Shown piece after piece: positions 36,793 through 45,325 of a DNA stretch of 64,000 bases. The stretch spans positions 124,001 to 188,000 of the forward strand of contig NZ_JACSIT010000154.1 in the NCBI RefSeq assembly GCF_014349155.1, in the 5' to 3' direction. A program made the translations under genes and the position numbers. The notes under the pieces are model-generated. The model was given only the letters and a program-made list of their open reading frames with translations, was not told the DNA's origin and did no database searches. The DNA comes from Neolewinella lacunae. GTDB lineage: Bacteria > Bacteroidota > Bacteroidia > Chitinophagales > Saprospiraceae. Position 1 is the stretch's first letter. Each line of letters begins with the position of its first letter.

Positions 36793-37425
36793 TTATTCCG
36801 CCAACTCGCCCAGGCTGTTTTTCACGGCAAAGAAGATTTCCCGACCAATTTGTTGCACCCTTTCGTCGTACCGCGCCGCTTCCTCGGGGGTGTCATCTGC
36901 CTCCTTGGGGTCGTCGTAGGTCAGCGGCAAGCGGAAGGCTGCACCGGGGATGTAGGGGCAGTTTTCGTCGGCGTCGGAGCAGGTCATGATGGCGGCAAAG
37001 TCTTCAGTCGGGTTGGCGGGGTCATCAAAGGTCTTGGACCAGCTGATGACCGGCGCGGCGTCCTCAGAAAAGTGCACGGCGTAGCGGGGGTTCTCTCCGC
37101 CCGGGTTATCGATCACGAAGCCCGCCCGCTCGAGGGCCGCCACAGCGCGGGGATTGAAGGCCGTAGCCTCCGTCCCACCGGAATAGCAGCGGATGTTTTC
37201 CAGGCCGTAGTGCGCCGCCGCCACCGCAGTCCAAACCTGGCCAAGGTGACTGCGCCGCGAGTTGTGGGTACAGATGAAATTGAGCTGTACGGTCTTCTCC
37301 GCGTTTCGCCGAAGGTAATCGCTGAGTTTGAGCAGCAAAGCCTGGCGCTCGGCGGGGACTTGGCTGGCCTGCGCAATAATCTCCGCCACGTAGGCTTCCA
37401 AGGCGGGGTAGAACTGGTTTTTCAT
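36793..37425 (-). CDS. arsC: Thioredoxin-coupled arsenate reductase (LMW phosphatase fold)
   Basis: A 210-residue enzyme that reduces arsenate to arsenite. The phosphate-binding loop is NFICTHNSRRSHLGQVW with nucleophile Cys52 and Arg58 (C-X5-R). The shuttle cysteines of the S. aureus type are present as IMTCSDADENCPYIPG (Cys149 and Cys156, a C-X6-C spacing). An N-terminal extension of about 45 residues is helical. It is the last gene of a minus-strand operon with ArsR 99 bp upstream and DUF6428 before that. No arsenite pump gene is in the window, so export must be encoded elsewhere. Confidence 0.85.
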   Translation of the reverse strand: MKNQFYPALEAYVAEIIAQASQVPAERQALLLKLSDYLRRNAEKTVQLNFICTHNSRRSHLGQVWTAVAAAHYGLENIRCYSGGTEATAFNPRAVAALERAGFVIDNPGGENPRYAVHFSEDAAPVISWSKTFDDPANPTEDFAAIMTCSDADENCPYIPGAAFRLPLTYDDPKEADDTPEEAARYDERVQQIGREIFFAVKNSLGELAE

Positions 37426-37524
37426 AGCTGACCATTTTCAATGCCAGGAGATGACAATCCCCCCCGAAGGAACCAATCCCAGGGTAGTGAGGCCCACCCC
37501 ATTGCCCGCAGCAGCACCGCAGAA

Positions 37525-37857
37525 TCAGCACGGACAGTCCCGGTCCAGGACGTAAGTGTTAAACAGTTGGTTGAAGAGTGCCTGGATTTCCCGCCACCGC
37601 GGCGCGTTGATGCAGTAATTGACGCTCGTTCCTTCGATGGTGCCCTGGATGATGCCGATGGCCTTGAGTTCCTGGAGGTGCTTGGAGATGGTCGGCTGGG
37701 CCAGCTCAATCTCTTTGGCAAAGTCTCCGCAAATGCAGCAATTGACTTCCAGCAGTTGCTGGATGATGGCAATACGGGCCGGGTGCCCGAGAGCCTTGTA
37801 GATGACCGCCAGTTCGTTTTGCGCCTGCGTATAGTTTTCTGCCTTAGTAAGCCCCAT
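37525..37857 (-). CDS. arsR: ArsR-family metalloregulator
   Basis: A 110-residue repressor. The winged helix reads ALGHPARIAIIQQLLEVNCC (22-41), then ELAQPTISKHLQELKAIGII with the recognition helix, then GTSVNYCINAPRW. Cys40, Cys41 and Cys43 in NCCICGDF fit the As(III) site of ArsR-type proteins. A CPC tail (Cys108, Cys110) may add a ligand site. Binding of arsenite should release the operator. A palindrome in the operon's promoter is a good candidate target. It lies 69 bp after the DUF6428 gene and before arsC. Confidence 0.88.
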   Translation of the reverse strand: MGLTKAENYTQAQNELAVIYKALGHPARIAIIQQLLEVNCCICGDFAKEIELAQPTISKHLQELKAIGIIQGTIEGTSVNYCINAPRWREIQALFNQLFNTYVLDRDCPC

Positions 37858-37926
37858 GGTCTTGGTAATTGTAGTTTGCTAAGCAACGCCAGGATAAGGT
37901 GGACGCCCGCAAAAGTACCGTCGCTG

Positions 37927-38400
37927 CTAGCAACAACCGCTGCCGGGTGCACAAGTGCTGGCCCCCACCGCGAGGTTTTTGATGGACACCTTAGGCTTTT
38001 CCGCCGGGATGCCGCATTTGTCTTTCGCCAGGCAATCCGTCAGTTGCCCCACCAGCGCCAGGCCGTCGCCCACCACTTCCAGGCCGTACTGCTCGATGGT
38101 GTTTTGGCCTTGGAACTCTACCTGTACTTCCAGGTCGCCCAGGCCGAGGTTGCGCTCTGCCAAACTAATGATGTGGTGAAATTTCGTTCCCAGCAGGCGA
38201 TGGTCATAATCGGTAGCACTCCACAGCTGGAGGGTAGCCACTTTTTCGAGCCGTACCGTGCCGCCGCAGTCGATGAAGTGCTTGGTCGTTTCCCCCACTT
38301 CAGTAACGTGAAAGTGACTCGGGACGAACGTTCCGTTGGGAAGGGTGATGGCCAGTTCTTGCTTATCCGCAAGGAAGTTTTTGAGTGCGCTGATTTTCAT
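37927..38400 (-). CDS. DUF6428 family protein of arsenic operons
   Basis: A 157-residue soluble protein, first gene of the arsenic operon. It opens with MKISALKNFLADKQELAITL, followed by VPSHFHVTEVG, FIDCGGTVRLEK and ATDYDHRLLGTKF, which I recognise as DUF6428. The C-terminus ends in STCAPGSGCC, with three cysteines that could hold arsenite or another thiophilic metal. Its biochemical role is unknown. Gene order with ArsR and ArsC points to arsenic handling. A strong promoter with a palindrome lies just before the start. Confidence 0.8.
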   Translation of the reverse strand: MKISALKNFLADKQELAITLPNGTFVPSHFHVTEVGETTKHFIDCGGTVRLEKVATLQLWSATDYDHRLLGTKFHHIISLAERNLGLGDLEVQVEFQGQNTIEQYGLEVVGDGLALVGQLTDCLAKDKCGIPAEKPKVSIKNLAVGASTCAPGSGCC

Positions 38401-38404
38401 GCTG

Positions 38405-38436
38405 CAAATATAGCTATAAAGCTATGAAAGAAACAA
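38405..38436 (-). promoter_or_regulatory. Promoter and putative ArsR operator of the arsenic operon
   Basis: On the minus strand: TTG (38436-38434), a 21-bp spacer, then TATATTTG (38412-38405), a full match to the phylum's promoter. A palindrome, ATAGCT-ATAA-AGCTAT (38410-38425), overlaps the -7 box and the spacer, so a bound repressor would block RNA polymerase. The -7 box ends 4 bp before the start codon, so the leader would be absent or very short. Confidence 0.65.
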
Positions 38437-38498
38437 GCCCATGCGTATTTTTTATTCCGGGGTCGTGATTCTCCTTAAATGTTCTCCCTGCCTCCTGC

Positions 38499-41336
38499 TC
38501 AAACCACCAGCCCGATCAGCGAGCCGTAGTCGTCAAAGCGGGCGTCTTCTTCCTCCATTTCCAGTAGTGCGCCGTGGTCGAGATCGAGGTAAGCGTCTTG
38601 TAGTGCCCCCAGCGTTGCGGCGCAGCGCACCTCTACGGTTCCTTCCCGGAACTGCTCCCAGCGCCAGTTGTAGGTCGTGCGAATTTTACGGAGGGTCTCT
38701 TGTTGCACCACCCGGGCCTCGTCTTGGCCCGCCACGGTTTCGATGTTGGCAAAGGCCAGTTCGTTGCGGCTCAGCATCACGGCGTCGCGGATGATGTAGT
38801 AGGCGGTGTGCACCGTTGCCGCCGCCGGAAACAGTGGCTGTCCGTCTTCTCCCCGGCCCTTGTTCTGGGTGATGAATTCGGCGTAGAGGCACAGCTGTAC
38901 GTCTTTGGCATTGCGCAAGAGATTGCGGAAGACCGTCTTTCCGCGCCATTTCAGATCGACTACACAGAGTTCCGGCCGTCCGTTTTTGTGGCGCTCCAGC
39001 AGCAGGTCGGCGCGGCCGCGTACGGACTGGCCCATGGCTTCGAGGTCCCCCTCCAGCGTTTGCTCCGAGCTGCGGATGGTCCAGCCATTTTCCTGGATGT
39101 AGTGGACGAGCGACCAGGCAGCGTAGTGCATCGTCCGCACGAACTGCACGCGCTCCGGCTCCTGCCCGTATTCCAGCAGGACGGCGCCTTCGCGTTCCAG
39201 CAAGCCACGCCAGTGCTCATCGATCCACTCCCGCACAAAAGTTCGGTTCATCTTCGCGGGGTCGGGGCCAATAGCCGTCAGGAGGCGCTCGATGAAGAGG
39301 TGGCTGAGGTTGCCGCGCAGGCGGTTTTCGTTGGCAACCGACAAAATAGGGGTGCCTTTAAGTTTGAGGTAGTGGCGGAAGACCCATTTGTGGGGGTAGT
39401 ACAGTAAGTCTTCCAGCGCCGTGGGGGTTTCAAATTCCCGCTCGGGGCTGCTGCGAAGGCGCTCGATGTGGAGTTGGGCGCGGGGGCGGTCCAGTGGTTC
39501 CAGGGGCACGGGCGCAAACTGCGGCGTGGCGGAACCCAGCAGGGTGCTTGCAGCCTCGGCCGCATCGACATCGACGGTGATCCGGGCCAGCGCTCCGGGG
39601 GGAAAGGCCGCTTCCAGGTCGCCCAGCAGTGGGTGAGGCTCCACCGGCTCGCCATCGACGCGGGCGGGAAGACAAAGGACCAGGCGGCGGCGGGCGTGGA
39701 GGATGGGCCGGGCCTGCTGCCAGCGCGCCAACTCGTTTTGGTGGCGGGGCCCGTTGGGTTCGGCGTCGTGCGCGGCCAGCCAGGCCAGCTCGTCGGGGTA
39801 ATAGCGGCTGAAAAAATAGTCGGGCTCGTGCTCCACAAAGTCCCACCACAGGATTTCTTCCGCCGCCGCCCCGCTGGGTGTTTTTTGCACGGATGCAGGT
39901 GCAAAGACCGTCGTAAGGGAGCCCTGTTCACGGGGCTGAAACCGCGTTGGTGCCGGTTCGTAGACGGTCCGGATGAGGCGCTCGATCTCCAGAAAACCCA
40001 AATCGGCTTCGGGCTGGGCGTCGAGCAGTTCCGTGGCGCGCTGGGCCTGCGCCGCCAAAACGAGGAGGCCGGCGTAGTCCTGCACCACCCGGTTTTTGCG
40101 CACGTCTTCCTTGCGCAGTTCGTTGCGCTCGTCCATCGCCCATTGCCGCAACTCGACGAACAATTGCCGGAGGTCAAACTTCGGTACCCGCCCACTGCGG
40201 GGGTAGCGCCGCCGCCGGAACCAGCTTTCGTACTGGTCGCGCACGTCTTTGAGCCGCGCCGGTGTCCACTGCCGCTCTTCGCGCATCTCCGTAAAAAAGC
40301 CCTCAATCATGGCAAACCAGCGGGGACCGAACAAGCCCGGCGTATCGGCCAGGTAGGTGGCAATGCGCTGGGCCAGCCGCCAGTGGAGGGGCTTGGTGAC
40401 CAGACTGACGAATTCCATGATCCGGTCTACCTCCAGGGGATCCCAGAGGAAGGCGGTAACGAGCTTGAGTACCTGCAAACTCGGCCGGGCCAGGCTGGTG
40501 GATGGCACCCCCAGGCTGGGGAGACCTTCACTGACCAGGGCATTGTCCAGGGTCTGGTTCCGTACCGTCAGCAGGGCACCGGGCCGCCAGTCGGGCTGGT
40601 CCCGCAACAGGCGCGCCACGTAGGCGGCCAGGTGGGTTTCCCGCTCGGCTCGCAGCAAGACCAGGCTGCCGTCGCCTTGCAACGTTGTGTCGCTGCGCTG
40701 GCCAGTCGTCAGGCAGTGTTGCCAGCGGCCCAGGTCGTGGTCCTCTTCCGTGGGAACGGGTTCTGGCAGTTGTTCTACGCTGTCGCCCCGGGCTTCCAGG
40801 CGATCGAGGAGCCGGCGCAGACCGGGGGGCAGGAGTGGGCGGGGCTCGTTCAGGCCGATCCAGAGCCGGGGGTGGCGGTCTTCGCCCAGGGCCCCCAGCA
40901 GCAGGTTCAGGCGGTCGGCGGGGCCGGGCAGCAGGTCGAGGGTGTAAGTATCGTCCAGCAACAAAGCCTCCAGTTCGTGGAGCACCAACAGGCGCGGGGG
41001 CACCGCTGCTGCGGGAGAGCGGGCCAGGGCGTAGCCAGCGTCCAGGAGTTCATCGCGCCGGGAGAGGAGTTCGGCCGCCGTGGCAAACTCATCGGCGCGG
41101 AAGGCGGCCTCGTAAAAGGGGGGCGCGGCGGCCAGGCCCAGGTGCAGGGTAAGCAGCTGCCGGTACTGCTCCGTGCGCAGGGCCGTGCGGTTGATGGCCG
41201 GAGCACCCAGAGCGTAGAAAGTCTCCAGGTAACGCAGCAACGCCGCCGGACTAAACACGGCGTACCCCTCCGGCCCCGCAGGCGGAGCGGGCAGCAATTG
41301 TTGATCGGCAAAGCTGAGTCCTAAGAGTATGCGCAC
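38499..41336 (-). CDS. AddB-like PD-(D/E)XK nuclease
   Basis: A 945-residue protein. The C-terminal 300 residues are a RecB-family nuclease: PTALEDLLYYPHKWVFRHYL, then GNLSHLFIERLL, then GRADLLLERHKNG and VVDLKWRGKTVFRNLLRNAK, which gives the D...D-x-K catalytic set. The first 600 residues resemble the inactivated helicase of AddB, with LPSLGVPSTSLARPSLQVLK as a recognisable block but no Walker A motif. AddB works with AddA in repair of double-strand breaks. No AddA or UvrD-type helicase is within the window, so the partner must be elsewhere. No iron-sulfur cysteine pattern is visible. The gene stands alone. Confidence 0.75.
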   Translation of the reverse strand: MRILLGLSFADQQLLPAPPAGPEGYAVFSPAALLRYLETFYALGAPAINRTALRTEQYRQLLTLHLGLAAAPPFYEAAFRADEFATAAELLSRRDELLDAGYALARSPAAAVPPRLLVLHELEALLLDDTYTLDLLPGPADRLNLLLGALGEDRHPRLWIGLNEPRPLLPPGLRRLLDRLEARGDSVEQLPEPVPTEEDHDLGRWQHCLTTGQRSDTTLQGDGSLVLLRAERETHLAAYVARLLRDQPDWRPGALLTVRNQTLDNALVSEGLPSLGVPSTSLARPSLQVLKLVTAFLWDPLEVDRIMEFVSLVTKPLHWRLAQRIATYLADTPGLFGPRWFAMIEGFFTEMREERQWTPARLKDVRDQYESWFRRRRYPRSGRVPKFDLRQLFVELRQWAMDERNELRKEDVRKNRVVQDYAGLLVLAAQAQRATELLDAQPEADLGFLEIERLIRTVYEPAPTRFQPREQGSLTTVFAPASVQKTPSGAAAEEILWWDFVEHEPDYFFSRYYPDELAWLAAHDAEPNGPRHQNELARWQQARPILHARRRLVLCLPARVDGEPVEPHPLLGDLEAAFPPGALARITVDVDAAEAASTLLGSATPQFAPVPLEPLDRPRAQLHIERLRSSPEREFETPTALEDLLYYPHKWVFRHYLKLKGTPILSVANENRLRGNLSHLFIERLLTAIGPDPAKMNRTFVREWIDEHWRGLLEREGAVLLEYGQEPERVQFVRTMHYAAWSLVHYIQENGWTIRSSEQTLEGDLEAMGQSVRGRADLLLERHKNGRPELCVVDLKWRGKTVFRNLLRNAKDVQLCLYAEFITQNKGRGEDGQPLFPAAATVHTAYYIIRDAVMLSRNELAFANIETVAGQDEARVVQQETLRKIRTTYNWRWEQFREGTVEVRCAATLGALQDAYLDLDHGALLEMEEEDARFDDYGSLIGLVV

Positions 41337-41429
41337 GGCAAGCAGTATGGCGTTGGTGGGTTTTGGTGGGCAAGAATGGCAACGGGCACACTAGCAAGTG
41401 GAAGGAGCAACTTCCCGTCCTCCTCCACC

Positions 41430-41490
41430 TTGCTCCTCGTCCGAACTCCCCCCTTTGGGGGGCCGGGGGGGAGCACCTGCGGCCGCGCCA
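41430..41490. repeat. Composite repeat: TTGCTCCT part, G/C hairpin, NotI core
   Basis: TTGCTCCTCGTCCGAA is followed by CTCCCCCCTTTGGGGGGCCG with more G (41446-41471), then GCACCTGCGGCCGCGCCA at 41473-41490 (one mismatch at the last base). The TTGCTCCT part belongs to the extended NotI repeat, so the hairpin looks inserted into an older copy. Confidence 0.8.
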
Positions 41491-41501
41491 GAAAGATAAA
41501 A

Positions 41502-41882
41502 TCAACCGCCCATTTCCGCTTTCATACGCGCCAGCTGGGTTTCCCAGAGCGAACGCTGGTCATCCACCTCGTCGTGGTCGGCAAAGTCGGTCACGTAAAC
41601 AATGGTCTCGCCGGTGACCGGGCTCTTGCTGATGTCAAACTCCAGGTACTCGTCCTCGTCCTCGGCGTCTTCCCAGACGAAGCGCACCAGGTCGCCCTCC
41701 TTGTCTTCGATGAGCTCAGCGATTTCAGCCGAGTCGTTCCAGATGAAGGTGTAGGTCTGGTCCACCACGTCAACTTCCTCGCAAAACCAACGGGTGATGC
41801 AGGCAGGGTCCGTCAGGAACTGGTAAACGATGGCTGGAGAGGCGCGGAAGATGAATTCCGCTGTAAACTTAACGCGTTCCAT
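41502..41882 (-). CDS. START-like domain protein of Bacteroidota
   Basis: A 126-residue, acidic, cytoplasmic protein. The start is the ATG at 41882 (MERVKFTAEFIFRASPAIVY); the frame continues to 41999 but the extra part is not conserved in look. The fold is that of SRPBCC/START proteins: a first strand, then PAIVYQFLTDPACITRWFCE, several strands with DEDEYLEFDI, and a long C-terminal helix (SLWETQLARMKAEMGG). It may bind a hydrophobic ligand or a protein; many Bacteroidota have one copy next to the primary sigma gene or close by, as here. Function unknown. Confidence 0.8.
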   Translation of the reverse strand: MERVKFTAEFIFRASPAIVYQFLTDPACITRWFCEEVDVVDQTYTFIWNDSAEIAELIEDKEGDLVRFVWEDAEDEDEYLEFDISKSPVTGETIVYVTDFADHDEVDDQRSLWETQLARMKAEMGG

Positions 41883-42016
41883 GTCAGGGGGTTGGGGGGT
41901 GAGCGCGGCCAAATAAGGCAATAAAAATGAGAGTACCAAAATTCTTTTTACCGCCAACCTATTGCACAAACAGGGTGTTGGTAGAATGTCAGTTCGCAAT
42001 TCTGGACGGTAAGGTA

Positions 42017-42047
42017 TTGATTCTTAGTGAAAATAGCCTTAATTTTG
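42017..42047 (+). promoter_or_regulatory. Predicted promoter of rpoD
   Basis: TTG at 42017-42019, a 20-bp spacer, then TAATTTTG at 42040-42047: a full match to the Bacteroidota primary promoter. The start codon is at 42076, so the leader is about 22 nt. Confidence 0.7.
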
Positions 42048-42075
42048 CGCCCGCTTTCTAAAACGTTACTCCTGC

Positions 42076-42942
42076 ATGAGACAGCTTAAAATTACCAAGT
42101 CGATCACGAATCGTGAGAGTCAGTCACTCGAGAAGTACCTCCAAGAGATTGGCAAGGTAGATCTCCTGACGCCCGAGGAGGAGGTCGATCTGGCCAAGCG
42201 TATTAAACAGGGGGACCAGGTCGCGCTGGAAAAGCTCACCAAAGCCAACCTGCGCTTCGTCGTTTCGGTAGCTAAACAGTACCAAAACCAGGGCTTGAGC
42301 CTTTCCGACCTCATCAACGAGGGCAACCTGGGCCTCATCAAGGCTGCCCAGCGCTTTGACGAGACCCGGGGCTTCAAGTTCATCTCCTACGCCGTGTGGT
42401 GGATCCGGCAGTCTATCCTCCAGGCCCTGGCCGAGCAGAGCCGCATCGTTCGCCTCCCCCTCAACAAGGTGGGCTCCCTGAACAAGATCAACAAAGCCTT
42501 CAGCCGCCTGGAGCAAGCTTTTGAGCGCGAGCCCAGCAGCGAAGAACTGGCCGGGGAGCTTGACATTGCCGCCGACGAGGTAGAAACCACCCTCGGCGTG
42601 GCTGCCCGCCACGTTTCCATGGACGCTCCCTTCGTCGAAGGCGAAGACAACAGCCTGCTCGACGTGCTGGCCAACACCGGCCCCGGCACCGACTCTTCCC
42701 TGGAGTACAAAGAATCCCTGCGCCGCGAAATCGACCGCAGCCTCGGCACCCTCACCGAGCGGCAGTGCGACGTGATCAAGCTCTACTACGGCATCGGCGT
42801 GGAACACCCCATGAGCCTCGAAGACATCGGCGAGAAGTTCGGTCTCACCCGCGAGCGCGTCCGGCAGATCAAAGACAAAGCCATCAACAAACTCCGCGGC
42901 GCCAACCGCAGCAAGTTGCTCAAGACTTACCTGGGGAACTAG
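42076..42942 (+). CDS. rpoD: Primary RNA polymerase sigma factor (RpoD/SigA type)
   Basis: A 288-residue sigma70 factor, the short form used as main sigma factor in Bacteroidota. Region 1.2 is [20 protein letters not shown]. Region 2 has [20 protein letters not shown] and [20 protein letters not shown]. Region 3 follows from residue 130. Region 4 ends with [20 protein letters not shown] and [13 protein letters not shown]. The long acidic region 1.1 of E. coli RpoD is missing, as expected. It should recognise the TTG/TAnnTTTG promoters found in this window, one of which lies before its own gene. A good terminator follows. Confidence 0.96.
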   Translation: MRQLKITKSITNRESQSLEKYLQEIGKVDLLTPEEEVDLAKRIKQGDQVALEKLTKANLRFVVSVAKQYQNQGLSLSDLINEGNLGLIKAAQRFDETRGFKFISYAVWWIRQSILQALAEQSRIVRLPLNKVGSLNKINKAFSRLEQAFEREPSSEELAGELDIAADEVETTLGVAARHVSMDAPFVEGEDNSLLDVLANTGPGTDSSLEYKESLRREIDRSLGTLTERQCDVIKLYYGIGVEHPMSLEDIGEKFGLTRERVRQIKDKAINKLRGANRSKLLKTYLGN

Positions 42943-42977
42943 TAGGCACCTTGCCCACGCACCCGGGCCCGCCCGGT

Positions 42978-43017
42978 AAAGCCACCGCTACCCCCCGAGG
43001 TACCGGTGGCTTTTTTT
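42978..43017 (+). terminator. Rho-independent terminator after rpoD
   Basis: A stem, AAAGCCACCG plus TACC with GGTA plus CGGTGGCTTT, one unpaired C on each side, a short C-rich loop and a run of seven T. It ends about 22 bp before the thioesterase start. Confidence 0.9.
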
Positions 43018-43039
43018 CTTGCTCTTAGCCCCTGCCGCC

Positions 43040-43459
43040 ATGCTCAGCCTTTCCGACTTCAAAATCACCGCGCGCTACCCCACCCACTGGGGGGATATGG
43101 ACCAGGCGCGGCACATCAATAACCTGATTTACCTCCGCTGGGCGGAGACGATCCGCGTAGTCTACTTCGAGGCTATGGAGATGAACACCAGCTTTGCTCC
43201 CGGTGGCATCGGCCCCATCCTGGCCTGGCAAGACGCCAAGTACATCTTTCCCATGACCCACCCGGATACGGCCGTACTGGGAGTGCGGGCAACGGCAGTG
43301 AGCGCCGACCGCTTTACGCTGGAAACGGCCATTTTCTCGGAGCAACACCAGCGCATCGCCGCCATCACGCAGCAAATCATCGTGCCTTACGATTACGCCC
43401 TCCTGCAAAAAGCCCCCCTGCCCGCCGCCTGGGTAGCCGCCATCGAAAAACTGGCCTGA
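43040..43459 (+). CDS. Acyl-CoA thioesterase (4HBT hotdog fold)
   Basis: A 139-residue soluble enzyme. The start is the ATG at 43040. The hotdog motif RYPTHWGDMDQARHINNLIY holds the catalytic Asp (WGDMD) and the helix start with HINN. LRWAETIRVVYFE is the central helix. It should hydrolyse acyl-CoA esters; the chain length cannot be read from sequence. The stop is followed after one base by the GTG start of the methyltransferase, so the two are translated from one message. Confidence 0.87.
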   Translation: MLSLSDFKITARYPTHWGDMDQARHINNLIYLRWAETIRVVYFEAMEMNTSFAPGGIGPILAWQDAKYIFPMTHPDTAVLGVRATAVSADRFTLETAIFSEQHQRIAAITQQIIVPYDYALLQKAPLPAAWVAAIEKLA

Positions 43460-43460
43460 C

Positions 43461-44018
43461 GTGAAGTACCGCAAAAAAACCATGGACGAATTGGAGCGGC
43501 TGGCCCCGGAAGCGTTCCAAAGCAGCGATCGGATTCCCCTCACGCTCCTTTTAGACGACATCCGCTCGGCCAATAACGTAGGCAGCATTTTCCGGACGGC
43601 CGACTGCTTCGCCCTCCAGCACCTCTACCTCTGCGGCATCACCGCTACCCCGCCCCACCGCGACATTCTCAAAACCGCCCTGGGCTCCACCGAAACCGTC
43701 AGTTGGAGCTACCACCCCGACGCAGAAGCCCTCGTACAGGAGTTGCGGGGCGCCGGAGCGCAGGTGCAGGGTCTGGAACAAACGGAGCAAAGCACGGCAC
43801 TGAGCGCCTTCATCCCCCCTGCGAACCAAATGCTGGTCCTGGTCGTCGGCAACGAAGTCAACGGCGTCAGCCAGTCCGTCCTCGAGCACTGCGCGGGGAC
43901 TTTGGAGATCGAGCAGTTCGGCACCAAGCACAGCCTCAACGTGGCGGTGGCAACGGGCATGGCGGTGTACCAGTTGAGCGCCCGGCTGCGGGGGAAGGCG
44001 GGCTGGCAGGCGGGATAA
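43461..44018 (+). CDS. TrmH/SpoU family RNA methyltransferase
   Basis: A 185-residue SPOUT methyltransferase that moves a methyl group from S-adenosylmethionine to RNA, likely the ribose 2'-OH of a tRNA or rRNA. Motif 1 is DDIRSANNVGSIFRTADCFA, motif 2 LVLVVGNEVNGVS, and motif 3 EQFGTKHSLNVAVATGMAVY, whose knot binds the cofactor. The N-terminal extension is short, so it has no separate RNA-binding domain. The start is GTG at 43461, one base after the thioesterase stop. The target nucleotide is not certain. Confidence 0.9.
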   Translation: MKYRKKTMDELERLAPEAFQSSDRIPLTLLLDDIRSANNVGSIFRTADCFALQHLYLCGITATPPHRDILKTALGSTETVSWSYHPDAEALVQELRGAGAQVQGLEQTEQSTALSAFIPPANQMLVLVVGNEVNGVSQSVLEHCAGTLEIEQFGTKHSLNVAVATGMAVYQLSARLRGKAGWQAG

Positions 44019-44037
44019 GATAAGCCATAAATTTCCG

Positions 44038-44068
44038 TTGGCCCTTTTACCTGGGCAGTGTACCTTCG
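44038..44068 (+). promoter_or_regulatory. Predicted promoter of the VOC gene
   Basis: TTG at 44038-44040, a 20-bp spacer, then TACCTTCG at 44061-44068, one mismatch from TAnnTTTG. The ATG is at 44099, giving a leader of about 24 nt. Confidence 0.5.
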
Positions 44069-44098
44069 TCAGCACAACTAAACCTTTCGCTACTTACC

Positions 44099-44527
44099 AT
44101 GCTCCAACCGTTCCACCTCGCTGCTCCCGTTGACGACCTCGAAGCCGCCCGTCATTTTTACGGCACCATCCTCGGTTGCCCCGAAGGCCGCACGGACGCG
44201 GAGTGGATCGACTTCGACTTCTTCGGCCACCAGCTCGTTGCCCACCTGGCGCCCAAAAAGGAGGCCCCCGATCACCGCAATGAGGTGGATGGCAAGCACG
44301 TGCCCGTCCCCCACTTCGGCGTAGTGCTGGAGTGGCAACAGTTCGAAGATTTTGCCGAGCGGCTACGCGGCCACGGCGTCAAGTTCGAGATCGAGCCCTA
44401 CGTGCGCTTTCAGGGCTTGCCGGGAGAGCAAAACACCATGTTCTTCTACGACCCCGCCGGAAATGCCCTCGAGTTCAAGGCATTTAAGGACATTTCGCGG
44501 CTGTTCGCTAAGCAGTTGAATGGATAA
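44099..44527 (+). CDS. VOC superfamily (glyoxalase-like) protein
   Basis: A 142-residue protein with two beta-alpha-beta-beta-beta units. The first is FHLAAPVDDLEAARHFYGTI with LGCPEGRTDAEWIDFDFFGH; the second begins at HFGVVLEWQQFEDFAERL and ends with NTMFFYDPAGNALEFKAFKD. His5-type and Glu residues at the ends of the strands (FHLAAP, HFGVVL, ALEFK) fit a metal site. It could be a dioxygenase-like, isomerase-like or resistance protein; the substrate is unknown. It has its own promoter and stands apart from the TrmH gene. Confidence 0.85.
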   Translation: MLQPFHLAAPVDDLEAARHFYGTILGCPEGRTDAEWIDFDFFGHQLVAHLAPKKEAPDHRNEVDGKHVPVPHFGVVLEWQQFEDFAERLRGHGVKFEIEPYVRFQGLPGEQNTMFFYDPAGNALEFKAFKDISRLFAKQLNG

Positions 44528-44545
44528 TGCCTCACCGGGTCACCG

Positions 44546-45325
44546 CTACCCCAGCTTGGCGTGCTGCCAGAAATCCGGGAAGTGCGCTACCGCCGCAATG
44601 TCTTCTGGGGTGAACAGAAAGTCCTGAACATCTTGGGCCAGTTCTTCGAAATTAAAAGCGGCAATATGGGCGGCCACCATACTGCGCAACCCCTCCGCAG
44701 TGGTCACTTGAAATCGGACGTCCAAATAACCATAGTCAGGAGTAGTTTGTCCTAATATCCAGGTCAGGTCAAAAAAGTCACGGCCCTTAGGTCGCTTGCG
44801 GCCCATGATGGCAGCAATTTTCTGGCTCGCCAGGAGCTCGAGCGGAACGGCAAGTACGTCCACTTTAACCCCAAACTTATTTATTTCTACCAGCTTACGC
44901 TCGTAGTCGTAGTGCTGCTTTTCCGTATCCATCTTCACCAGCAAACGGGCTTCCTTATGGGGACTAAGACCAGCCTGGTAGAGCAAAGCGGGAAAGCGGA
45001 TGTTGCAGTGAAACGCCCCTTTGTAAGCAAATTTGATGGTAACGGTAAATCCCAGTCGCTCTAATCCCTGCTTGATGGAAGCAGCCGTAGCCTCAAACTC
45101 TTTTTCGGTGAGGTTTGCGCCATTAAGGTCCATATCCTCAGAAAAGCGCTGGGTACCGTAACAGACCCGCAGGCAGGTACTACCCAGAAACGTGTACCGG
45201 TGTGCGTATTTTCCTTCAAAGACCAGTTTAAGGATTTCGTACTGTAAGTATTCCCTGAGCAGATGTTCTCCCCGGTTGTGTAAATCGTCGGGATAAAAGC
45301 GCTGAATATCATCGAAAAAGATCAT
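44546..45325 (-). CDS. abiEii: AbiEii-type nucleotidyltransferase toxin
   Basis: A 259-residue protein, the toxin of a type IV toxin-antitoxin and abortive infection system. The nucleotidyltransferase motif is FLGSTCLRVCYGTQRF and SEDMDL (residues 47-68), with the G-S and D-x-D residues needed for catalysis; the first motif has GST where GGT is more usual. A later block, ELLASQKIAAIMGRKRPKGR and DFFDLTWIL, carries the conserved Lys, Arg and Asp residues. AbiEii toxins transfer nucleotides to RNA and slow growth. It overlaps the antitoxin gene by 4 bp. The pair is less GC-rich than its neighbours, which suggests transfer. Confidence 0.88.
   Translation of the reverse strand: MIFFDDIQRFYPDDLHNRGEHLLREYLQYEILKLVFEGKYAHRYTFLGSTCLRVCYGTQRFSEDMDLNGANLTEKEFEATAASIKQGLERLGFTVTIKFAYKGAFHCNIRFPALLYQAGLSPHKEARLLVKMDTEKQHYDYERKLVEINKFGVKVDVLAVPLELLASQKIAAIMGRKRPKGRDFFDLTWILGQTTPDYGYLDVRFQVTTAEGLRSMVAAHIAAFNFEELAQDVQDFLFTPEDIAAVAHFPDFWQHAKLG

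Noticed and set aside
39468-41324. 618-residue plus-strand frame over the AddB-like gene
   Set aside because: No motif and low-complexity Gly/Gln/Arg content; it mirrors codons of the nuclease gene.
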